5,202 bases of DNA from Candidatus Cloacimonadota bacterium (GTDB lineage: Bacteria; Cloacimonadota; Cloacimonadia; JGIOTU-2), in the NCBI GenBank assembly GCA_014382685.1, contig JACNJG010000180.1:1-5202 (forward strand), written 5' to 3'. A model generated the notes under the pieces. The model was not told the origin of the DNA. It made no database searches and saw only the letters and a list, made by a program, of their open reading frames with translations. Position 1 is the stretch's first letter. Each line of letters begins with the position of its first letter. This document shows positions 1-5,202 of this stretch, in pieces. The position numbers and the translations under genes were made by a program.

Positions 1-7
1 TTTACAA

Positions 8-55
8 CCTAATCCAAAATTATTTAAACAATTTTTGGTTATATCCGAAAATTGT
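8..55 (-). repeat. 48-base direct repeat, copy 1 (downstream of the ATPase gene)
   Basis: Matches 1191-1238 at 47 of 48 positions; the one difference is C at 15 against A at 1198. It starts one base beyond the ATPase stop codon (57-59). It contains an inverted repeat, ACAATTTTTGG (28-38), loop TTATAT, CCGAAAATTGT (45-55), paired at 10 of 11 positions plus one T-G pair in plus-strand RNA. An AT palindrome centred on TTTAAA (17-36, two mismatches) overlaps it. In the minus direction the hairpin is followed by TTTAAATAATTTT, so it might also act as a weak terminator for the ATPase gene. Confidence 0.95.
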
Positions 56-56
56 A

Positions 57-1184
57 CTATTTCTGAACAAAATCCAAATAATTTTCTTGATTGATAATGT
101 GCGATTTACAATGCGGATATGCTTTTTCAAATGCTAATGGAATTCGCGGTCTTTTCCCCGGCGACCATTTAAATTCATACGCAGAAAGAGCACCGTCTTT
201 TTCTTCAATTAGATCAATTTCTGCATTCGAACGGGTACGCCAAAAATACATTTTAGCATCTATATTATTAAATTTATAATATTTGAGTCTTTCCACAACC
301 AAGAAATTCTCCCAAAGAGCACCCTTATCCGCGCGAAGTTTTAAACTTTGAAAATTGTTTAATATGGCATTTCTAATTCCTGTATCATAAAAATATATCT
401 TCCTGCTCTTTTTTAACTCAGTACGTAAATTTCTGCTAAATGACCTGATCCTAAAGATCACAAATGCCTTTTCAAGAAGATCGATATAGCGGGTTACTGT
501 AGAAAAATCAATACCTAACAAATTTGATAACTCTCCATAAGACACTTCGGAACCAATTTGTAAAGCAAGAGCTTCCAATAACTTTTCAATAACCTCAGAC
601 CTTCTCACTTCTTGAAATGCAAAAATATCTTTGTATAAATAACTGCTGGCAAGAGGTCTAAGTAATTCTTTTTTATCATTTGTAGTAGTGACGATCTCGG
701 GATAAAATCCAAATAAAATCCTTCGTTCCAGCATTCTTTTCTCATTTAACAAAGAGTAATGATGTATGAGCTCTTCTTCGGAGAAAGGAAGTAAAATATA
801 TTCGAATTTTCTTCCGGTCAATGGTTCGTTGATAGTGTTTGATAATTCTAATGCAGAAGAACCAGTAACAATTAATTGCACTTCAGGTATTTGATCAATG
901 ATAAGCTTGAGTGTTATTCCGATATTTTTCACTCTTTGAGCTTCGTCGATATAGACAAGAGAAACATTCCCAATTATATCCTTAAGTTGAGTAGATGTTG
1001 CATCTGTAAGCAATTCTCTGATATCCGGTTCATCACAATTTAATAATATGGATGATCCTGCAAGTTGCTCTTTTAAAATATTTAAAAGTGTAGTTTTGCC
1101 ACTTTGACGTGGTCCGATAATAATAATTGCCTTACCTTTAAAGCAGCTCTTGATAATATGCGATGTAATTAATCTTTGTATCAT
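57..1184 (-). CDS. AAA_14 / DUF4143 family ATPase with winged helix and PD-(D/E)XK-like C-terminal domain
   Basis: Complete protein of 375 residues from the preferred start; residue numbers here count from that Met. Visible in order: Walker A GPRQSGKTT (24-32), Walker B LVYIDEAQ (76-83), a sensor-type VTGSS (106-110), LTGR with a candidate arginine finger (122-125), and GFYPEIV (159-165). A helix-turn-helix-like stretch follows (about 205-240, QIGSEVSYGELSNLLGIDFS). The C-terminal DUF4143 region has E292, E322-I-D324 and E337-F-K339, a spacing like a PD-(D/E)XK nuclease fold. Length and layout are normal for this family. ATP binding is well supported; the cellular role is not known, and nuclease activity is only inferred from the motif. 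Homologues are often called ATPase, ATP-binding protein or archaeal-type AAA. An upstream TTG (1199) and ATG (1190) are in frame, but AGGA at 1190-1193 lies 5 bases before the ATG at 1184, so that start is chosen. The gene stands alone downstream of the neighbouring operon's terminator, is framed by 48-base direct repeats, and looks more AT-rich than the other two genes. It may have arrived by transfer. Confidence 0.93.
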   Translation of the reverse strand: MIQRLITSHIIKSCFKGKAIIIIGPRQSGKTTLLNILKEQLAGSSILLNCDEPDIRELLTDATSTQLKDIIGNVSLVYIDEAQRVKNIGITLKLIIDQIPEVQLIVTGSSALELSNTINEPLTGRKFEYILLPFSEEELIHHYSLLNEKRMLERRILFGFYPEIVTTTNDKKELLRPLASSYLYKDIFAFQEVRRSEVIEKLLEALALQIGSEVSYGELSNLLGIDFSTVTRYIDLLEKAFVIFRIRSFSRNLRTELKKSRKIYFYDTGIRNAILNNFQSLKLRADKGALWENFLVVERLKYYKFNNIDAKMYFWRTRSNAEIDLIEEKDGALSAYEFKWSPGKRPRIPLAFEKAYPHCKSHIINQENYLDFVQK

Positions 1185-1189
1185 TTTCA

Positions 1190-1193
1190 TCCT
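1190..1193 (-). promoter_or_regulatory. Ribosome binding site that sets the ATPase start
   Basis: AGGA on the minus strand lies 5 bases before the ATG at 1182-1184. The other in-frame choices fit poorly: the ATG at 1188-1190 overlaps this site and the TTG at 1197-1199 lies before it. Three of its four bases belong to the 48-base repeat. Confidence 0.65.
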
Positions 1194-1238
1194 AATCAAA
1201 AATTATTTAAACAATTTTTGGTTATATCCGAAAATTGT
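1191..1238 (-). repeat. 48-base direct repeat, copy 2 (leader of the ATPase gene)
   Basis: Second copy of the repeat at 8-55, exactly 1183 bases away and in the same orientation. It forms the upstream region of the ATPase gene: its gene-proximal end supplies the AGG of the ribosome binding site. Inverted arms lie at 1211-1221 and 1228-1238. In this copy a further outer dyad exists, ATCAAAA (1195-1201) against TTTTGAT (1243-1249). The A at 1198 that differs from copy 1 is needed for that pairing. The dyads could be a protein binding site such as an operator, or ends recognised by a recombinase. Confidence 0.95.
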
Positions 1239-1241
1239 CAA
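1213..1241 (-). promoter_or_regulatory. Candidate promoter of the ATPase gene
   Basis: TTGACA on the minus strand at 1236-1241 straddles the outer edge of repeat copy 2, so only its last three bases come from the repeat. At a 17-base spacer the -10 would be AAAATT (1213-1218), a poor match, and TATAAC (1221-1226) is only 9 bases away, too close. The gene follows a terminator and needs its own promoter. Downstream copy 1 lacks TTGACA, because the adjoining bases differ. Confidence 0.3.
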
Positions 1242-1272
1242 GTTTTGATGGAATAAAACACCTTACTCTCAC

Positions 1273-1302
1273 AAAAAAAGCTCGGAAAATAATTCCCGAG
1301 CT
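1273..1302 (-). terminator. Rho-independent terminator of the two-gene operon
   Basis: Read on the minus strand, AGCTCGGGAA, a TTAT loop and TTTCCGAGCT form a 10-pair stem with one G-T pair, running straight into a run of T. The hairpin begins 30 bases past the stop of the solute-binding/Cache gene. On the plus strand no T-run follows the stem, so it works one way and separates the operon from the ATPase gene further left. Confidence 0.9.
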
Positions 1303-1332
1303 GTATATTTGAATTAAAATATCCGATGAAAA

Positions 1333-2805
1333 TTATTCTACAACATTCGCAATCACCACTCGCCAGCCAGTTTTCGGTGCTGTTACCCACACTGCATGCC
1401 AATCCTTTCCTTCAAAAGTAAAATCACATTCACCTGAATTTTTTTCTAAGATCGATTTTAAATTTTCAGAGAAACTGTCAATCTGCTGCCCTATCCATGC
1501 ATCATCGGAATGTAATGCGATCGTTCCGTCATCAGTGACTGCAAAGAATATCTGATCAGATTGCAAAGGGAAGGCATTCTGTACTTCATCATTGATATTT
1601 TGCATATATATCGATGTGCCAAGTGCACCTTTTACTTTATCTTTCTTAATAATTGGAGCACCGGCAACAGCTATAGTTTTGCCTGTCGATTTACTCACTA
1701 CAATGGTTCCCAGTACTGAATTCCCAGCAATCAATTCAGGAAAATAGGAACGGTCTTTCAGATTCTTGCTTGTAAGATCATCTACGGTAGTATAATATGA
1801 GCCATCAGGCAACACATACCAGATTCGACCATTTAGCTCTGCTTTTTCCCGCTCTACAAGAAGTGGTTTGAGTTTCTTCCACTTTCCAGAACGTGCTTCG
1901 TCAGTAAATGACAGCGCTTGTAACACAGATAGAAACTCATCAAGACGAACATCGATAAATTCGGCAAGTAGTTTTGTGGCTGCAATTGTGGTTATACCAA
2001 CGGTTGTATCTGATTTTGAATAACCCTTTGTAGTTACTCCACCCCAGCGTGCATTTATCTCATCAAATGTACCGTCACGCTTCATTTCATCGAGCGTATC
2101 TTGCCATTGCTTCACAATATCTGTTGAGGTGTTTTTATTGAATGCAATATAGAGCGGGGTTTTTCTTAATGAATACACAGGTTTCAGGTCTGAAGGATCA
2201 ACTCCTGCCCTCCGAGACATCTGAGCCATAGTTTCACTAGTTCCCACCACGAGATCAACATCTCCGCTTTTCAACGCTCTATAACATTCTGCATCGCTAG
2301 GATAAAGTTTCAAATTCGTTACATTGTTCTGCTTTAAAAATTGATGACGGGCATCATCCTGCACTACTCCGATCGCAGAGAATTTTTTTGCATCCTCGAG
2401 ACTGCGGATAGAAATATCCGAATCAGCGAATGCATAAAAAAGATACTCATCCGATCCGATCGGACCAACCCATTGAAAAAGCTTCTCGCGTTCGTTAGTT
2501 CGAAATGTAGAATAAAGCACAACATCGGACGCAGATAGAGCAAGCTCATACCCATCATTCCAGGGCATAAGCCGAACATCGATTTTCAGGTTAAGTCGAG
2601 ATAGAATTTCCCGCACAATTTCTGTGGATTGACCTGTGATCTTCCCCTCTTTTGATCTAAAATTAAAGGGTGCAAATTCCTCAGTGATGATCTGTAATTC
2701 TGCTGTGTCTTTTTCATTACCATAACAGGGGAATATCTCTAAACCCGTAATTACGAACAGCATTGTTAATACAATGATTCCAAAACCGATCATTGTTTTT
2801 TTCAT
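1333..2805 (-). CDS. Periplasmic family 3 solute-binding protein fused to a double Cache domain
   Basis: A 490-residue exported protein. Residues 1-29 form a signal peptide (MKKT, hydrophobic 6-22, plausible cleavage after CYG at 27-29); no proper lipobox surrounds Cys27. Residues about 37-256 are a family 3 (amino-acid type) solute-binding domain: TEEFAPFNF (41-49), GQSTEIVREIL (58-68), STFRTNEREKLFQWVGPI (99-116) with the conserved Arg106, GDVDLVVG (181-188), and a closing DGTFDEINARWGG (244-256). Residues about 270-490 look like a dCache sensor: a long amphipathic helix (270-300), IWYVLPDGSYYTT (328-340), NLKDRSYF (348-355), a TGK.IAVAGAPI strand pair (374-385), a second subdomain FFAVTDDGTIALH (420-432), and a terminal GWRVVIANV (480-488). 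No transmembrane helix, HAMP, kinase, GGDEF or methyl-accepting output follows, so the protein should be free in the periplasm. It may bind a small solute and pass this to a partner encoded elsewhere, or serve a transporter. The start has a strong GGAG site 7 bases upstream. It follows the transglutaminase-like gene by 23 bases and is probably its operon partner. The ligand cannot be read from the sequence. Confidence 0.9.
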   Translation of the reverse strand: MKKTMIGFGIIVLTMLFVITGLEIFPCYGNEKDTAELQIITEEFAPFNFRSKEGKITGQSTEIVREILSRLNLKIDVRLMPWNDGYELALSASDVVLYSTFRTNEREKLFQWVGPIGSDEYLFYAFADSDISIRSLEDAKKFSAIGVVQDDARHQFLKQNNVTNLKLYPSDAECYRALKSGDVDLVVGTSETMAQMSRRAGVDPSDLKPVYSLRKTPLYIAFNKNTSTDIVKQWQDTLDEMKRDGTFDEINARWGGVTTKGYSKSDTTVGITTIAATKLLAEFIDVRLDEFLSVLQALSFTDEARSGKWKKLKPLLVEREKAELNGRIWYVLPDGSYYTTVDDLTSKNLKDRSYFPELIAGNSVLGTIVVSKSTGKTIAVAGAPIIKKDKVKGALGTSIYMQNINDEVQNAFPLQSDQIFFAVTDDGTIALHSDDAWIGQQIDSFSENLKSILEKNSGECDFTFEGKDWHAVWVTAPKTGWRVVIANVVE

Positions 2806-2809
2806 GTTG

Positions 2810-2816
2810 CTTCTCC
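2810..2816 (-). promoter_or_regulatory. Ribosome binding site of the solute-binding/Cache gene
   Basis: GGAGAAG on the minus strand, with GGAG ending 7 bases before the ATG at 2803-2805. It sits in the 23-base gap after the transglutaminase-like gene. That gap leaves little room for a separate promoter and supports co-transcription. Confidence 0.8.
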
Positions 2817-2828
2817 AATTTTTTATAT

Positions 2829-5114
2829 TTATTCAATCATTATACACTTCTTCGTCGCTGAGTAATCTCCTGCAGAAAGATGGTAGAAGTAAATACCGGG
2901 ACACACTCTTTTTCCACTAGAATCTTTGCCGTCCCATGTAACAGAGACGGGGAGACTGGGAGAGGGAGCGACAGAGAGAAGTTCCCGCACGAGTTGCCCT
3001 TTAACATTATAAATCTCAATTTGAGATAATTCATGTGAATTTGCTGTTCCATAATAAAAAATAGTGGTCGAACCATTGAAAGGATTAGGTGAATTCGTCA
3101 ACAACATATCAGAACTCCCGCCGATACTGGGATCATCAACAGAGGTAGGAACATAAGAATATAGTCTTGCAATACCATCCACATATTGGAGATTATTAAG
3201 ATGCAACAGATTGGAATAGTTACAATACCAATCGGAGCCAAGCGGAACATCAAAATCAACATTTCCCTGATCCGCATTAAGAAGCATATTAAAGCATTCA
3301 AATTGTATATTCATCAAAAACCAGATAAAATTAAGCTCATCTGTCATCACATAATCGATGCTGCCTGTTTCCTCTTTCTTGTACAGGGTCGAGCTGTCCA
3401 GATCATCCATCAGTGAAAGACCGCTTACGATCTGGAAAGGAACTGTAAATTCAACCGACATAAGATAATCATCTATCGTATCCTCAGGCACATCGGTTGC
3501 AATATAATCCAATGCAGGCATGGTGCCGGAAACAGTCATGGAATAGGTGTAAGCCTGTCCGTTTACAGTATTGCTGACTACTGATTCGACTGTATTAGCA
3601 GCAGTCGGGTAACTACCTATATCAGTATCTATCCGCGCATAATAATGCTTCCCCTCTCCCACAACGAATGTATATTTGCCTTCGTTGTCTGTTAATCCGT
3701 AATTATCAATATAAATGCTTGAACCTGATCCTACTGCAAGCAGAACCTCAGCACCATCTATCGGGTTGCCCTGGCTGTCCAGCGCATAAATCGTTATTGT
3801 TGATGAGCCATCTGAGTATGTGTCGGTCACCGAGGTAAGCCAACCGTCACTTCGTATTTCGAACACAGAACCAAAGCTCCATCCCCATCCGTTTTCATAT
3901 ACTAAAGGATTATGAAGTGAGTTGTTTACCGGTTCCCAATGCACCCAACTTTCATCCCAGAACTCATTCCACGTATGATCGCCGGATATAGCCAATATGC
4001 TTGTGCAGGGAATGAGTGCAGAACGTGATGTCGCAGCACTTATATCCGCATGTTCTCCACATCTTCCAATGTGCTTTTTATAGATGCGTACCGGTTGGTG
4101 AGGTCTTTCATTGTTTGAGGTAAATTCCATTGTTTCGTTGATCCATCGAGTTATGATCGCCATTGCATGGGTTTTTGTTGCATTCACATTCTGAGTGCCG
4201 TCCCACACAACTTCACAACCCGCTAGTGAATCCCTTAAGATAGGATAACCCGTATCTGCCTGATTGAAGAGATAGTTCCTCCAGAAAACGCCGGTTGGAG
4301 GATCGGCAAAATTATTATTATGTGTGATGTTGTTTTCTATAATATTGGGATCAATGTATGCGGGGATCTCATCTGTAATTTTAGGATCGACAATATACCA
4401 GTAATAAATCTCCTTGGGAACTTCCACTTGCACGGTGTCGCCAGCGGCATCCACTTTCCAATATCGTGTGGTTGAATAATAATCTTCATCTGTCTTAGAA
4501 TTTCCATAATCGACTACTTCAACATAATCGAGATACTGAGCATTATTGTAGATCATCTCTGCATTTTCTTGTAACAGCTCTGCAGAACCGTATAGGTCAC
4601 CTCCTGAATTTGCAGAAAGATATTCCGGTGACAGATGTGCAATAGAGAAAGCGATCTCATCTATATACGGATCCTCGGCATCATTAATAGCGGATGCCCA
4701 TTCGGGCTGATACAGTTCACTGATACGGGACAGAACATTATAAAGATCGTTCCTCAGCCATTTTGGTGCTTTGGCTATCGCTTGTTTTGACTCATTCAAT
4801 AAAGGGTATTCAGGATTAAGCGGATACTGTTCGAGTGAATCGGTATTATTGTTGAAATAGATGCTATAAATGCCACCTGAATCAACATAATGAGAAAGTT
4901 CCAATGAGTCGGTTAGCTCCCAATTATCTCTTTTACCGGTTTCCATGATCTGGCTTTCGGGCTTTATGGGAGGTTCGTACATTGTTGCTTCGCCCACACA
5001 GATAAAACCTCCCTCCGGCTGCAATTCCTTATGTGTGCATCCTCTCTCATCTGCGAATGCAAAGGTACACATTCCTAAAATGAATAAACTTAATACTACT
5101 ATTTTGAATTTCAT
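2829..5114 (-). CDS. Secreted transglutaminase-like protein with Ig-like and FlgD/type IX-type C-terminal domain
   Basis: 761 residues from the chosen start. MKFK plus a hydrophobic run ending in AFA (19-21) before DERG is a textbook signal peptide. Residues 22-310 match no domain I recognise; the mature N-terminus carries two Cys (26, 39). Residues about 315-400 are transglutaminase-like: THAMAIITRWI (315-325), GRCGEHAD with candidate nucleophile Cys352, GDHTWNEFW with His380, and WVHWEPVNN, where Glu394 sits at the usual Asp. About 439-500 resembles a carboxypeptidase-regulatory Ig-like fold (TITIYALDSQGNPIDGAEVLL, GLTDNEGKYTFVVGEGKHYYA). A further beta-rich part is unassigned. Residues 674-761 are a FlgD/type IX sorting-like module (NSPNPFNGSTTI, IYNVKGQLVREL, TWDGKDSSGKRV, GIYFYHL, final KKCIMIE). 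The protein is probably exported and surface-attached or released, acting as a cysteine peptidase-like or cross-linking enzyme, or a catalytically weak relative. Frames open further upstream to an ATG at 5138, but AGGAG at 5122-5126 lies 7 bases before the ATG at 5114, and only this start puts the basic residues right before the signal core. First gene of a two-gene operon. Confidence 0.9.
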   Translation of the reverse strand: MKFKIVVLSLFILGMCTFAFADERGCTHKELQPEGGFICVGEATMYEPPIKPESQIMETGKRDNWELTDSLELSHYVDSGGIYSIYFNNNTDSLEQYPLNPEYPLLNESKQAIAKAPKWLRNDLYNVLSRISELYQPEWASAINDAEDPYIDEIAFSIAHLSPEYLSANSGGDLYGSAELLQENAEMIYNNAQYLDYVEVVDYGNSKTDEDYYSTTRYWKVDAAGDTVQVEVPKEIYYWYIVDPKITDEIPAYIDPNIIENNITHNNNFADPPTGVFWRNYLFNQADTGYPILRDSLAGCEVVWDGTQNVNATKTHAMAIITRWINETMEFTSNNERPHQPVRIYKKHIGRCGEHADISAATSRSALIPCTSILAISGDHTWNEFWDESWVHWEPVNNSLHNPLVYENGWGWSFGSVFEIRSDGWLTSVTDTYSDGSSTITIYALDSQGNPIDGAEVLLAVGSGSSIYIDNYGLTDNEGKYTFVVGEGKHYYARIDTDIGSYPTAANTVESVVSNTVNGQAYTYSMTVSGTMPALDYIATDVPEDTIDDYLMSVEFTVPFQIVSGLSLMDDLDSSTLYKKEETGSIDYVMTDELNFIWFLMNIQFECFNMLLNADQGNVDFDVPLGSDWYCNYSNLLHLNNLQYVDGIARLYSYVPTSVDDPSIGGSSDMLLTNSPNPFNGSTTIFYYGTANSHELSQIEIYNVKGQLVRELLSVAPSPSLPVSVTWDGKDSSGKRVCPGIYFYHLSAGDYSATKKCIMIE

Positions 5115-5121
5115 TAACATA

Positions 5122-5126
5122 CTCCT
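5122..5126 (-). promoter_or_regulatory. Ribosome binding site that sets the transglutaminase-like start
   Basis: AGGAG on the minus strand, 7 bases before the ATG at 5112-5114. In-frame ATGs at 5120 and 5138 are too close to it or upstream of it. The chosen start also gives a clean signal peptide. Confidence 0.85.
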
Positions 5127-5153
5127 GTTAAATATCATACATTTTATTATTAA

Positions 5154-5175
5154 ATTTGAATAATCATTTGAATAA
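5154..5175 (-). repeat. Two 10-base direct repeats in the operon leader
   Basis: TTATTCAAAT on the minus strand occurs twice (5166-5175 and 5154-5163), with a 12-base period. The upstream copy contains the candidate -10. They could be a regulator binding site or an alternative placement of the promoter; in AT-rich DNA a short repeat may also be chance. Confidence 0.45.
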
Positions 5176-5194
5176 ATACAATTGGTATTGTCAA
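5166..5194 (-). promoter_or_regulatory. Candidate sigma-70-type promoter of the two-gene operon
   Basis: Perfect TTGACA on the minus strand (5189-5194), a 17-base spacer, then TCAAAT (5166-5171), which agrees with TATAAT at only four of six positions. It lies about 50 to 80 bases before the start codon in very AT-rich DNA. The -35 element is convincing; the -10 is weak and may be placed differently. If the organism uses a Bacteroidetes-type sigma factor, this consensus would not apply. Confidence 0.45.
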
Positions 5195-5202
5195 GAATTT
5201 GT

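Noticed and set aside
91..279. Open frame on the plus strand inside the ATPase gene
   Set aside because: It is antisense to a well-supported domain of the ATPase (DUF4143 end) and has no recognisable protein features.
1221..1226. TATAAC as the -10 element of the ATPase promoter
   Set aside because: It lies only 9 bases from TTGACA, too close for a sigma-70 promoter, and is mostly the loop of the repeat's hairpin.
8..1238. Integron cassette with attC sites, or a CRISPR array
   Set aside because: The repeats lack the RYYYAAC/GTTRRRY core ends of attC, and only two copies more than 1 kb apart, with a gene between them, cannot be a CRISPR array.
8..1238. Ordinary insertion sequence with terminal inverted repeats
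   Set aside because: The flanking copies are direct, not inverted, and the gene between them is a DUF4143 ATPase with no transposase motif.
2341..2579. Overlapping open frames on both strands inside the solute-binding gene
   Set aside because: They are shadows of the solute-binding domain frame, which has clear family motifs throughout.
1333..2805. Lipoprotein anchoring at Cys27, or a chemoreceptor
   Set aside because: The bases around Cys27 encode IFPC, which does not fit a lipobox, and there is no second membrane helix or signalling domain.
2840..3416. Several short open frames on both strands within the 3' part of the transglutaminase-like gene
   Set aside because: The long frame encodes an intact FlgD-like module here; the alternatives give low-complexity, feature-free peptides.
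4945..5163. Plus-strand open frame of 72 codons near the right edge
   Set aside because: It runs antisense to the signal peptide region and the operon leader, with no family resemblance.

Overview
The window holds three complete genes, all on the minus strand, in two transcription units. The sequence is AT-rich. The longest gene ends in an 'N-x-PNPFN ... IYNVKGQLV ... WDGKDSSGKRVCPGIYFYHL' domain. C-terminal modules of this FlgD/type IX-like kind are typical of secreted proteins in the Fibrobacteres-Chlorobi-Bacteroidetes superphylum and allied candidate phyla (Cloacimonadota, Marinimicrobia, KSB1/Calditrichota-like lineages). I infer a Gram-negative, probably anaerobic FCB-group bacterium, perhaps Cloacimonadota. 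No rRNA or housekeeping marker is present to confirm this.

Unit 1 is transcribed right to left. It starts from a possible TTGACA promoter near the right edge (5189-5194). A secreted 761-residue transglutaminase-like protein (2829-5114) is followed after 23 bases by a 490-residue periplasmic protein (1333-2805) that joins a family 3 solute-binding domain to a double Cache domain. A strong rho-independent hairpin at 1273-1302 ends the unit. Both products are exported: one looks like a surface or secreted enzyme, the other a ligand binder with two sensory modules and no output domain. The sequence does not show that they act on a common substrate.

Unit 2 lies downstream of that terminator. It is a single gene for an AAA_14/DUF4143 ATPase (57-1184) of the widespread, poorly understood family with a PD-(D/E)XK-like C-terminal domain. 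It is bracketed by two 48-base direct repeats (8-55 and 1191-1238) that match at 47 positions. One repeat starts one base past its stop codon; the other forms the gene's leader and contributes most of its ribosome binding site. The gene also looks more AT-rich than its neighbours. The arrangement resembles a modular cassette, either a mobile unit or one unit of a head-to-tail duplication continuing past the left edge. This is the most unusual structure in the window.

I saw no tRNA, rRNA, CRISPR array, insertion sequence with a transposase, or riboswitch. No gene-free stretch exceeds 300 bases. The longest gap (1185-1332) holds the second repeat and the terminator.
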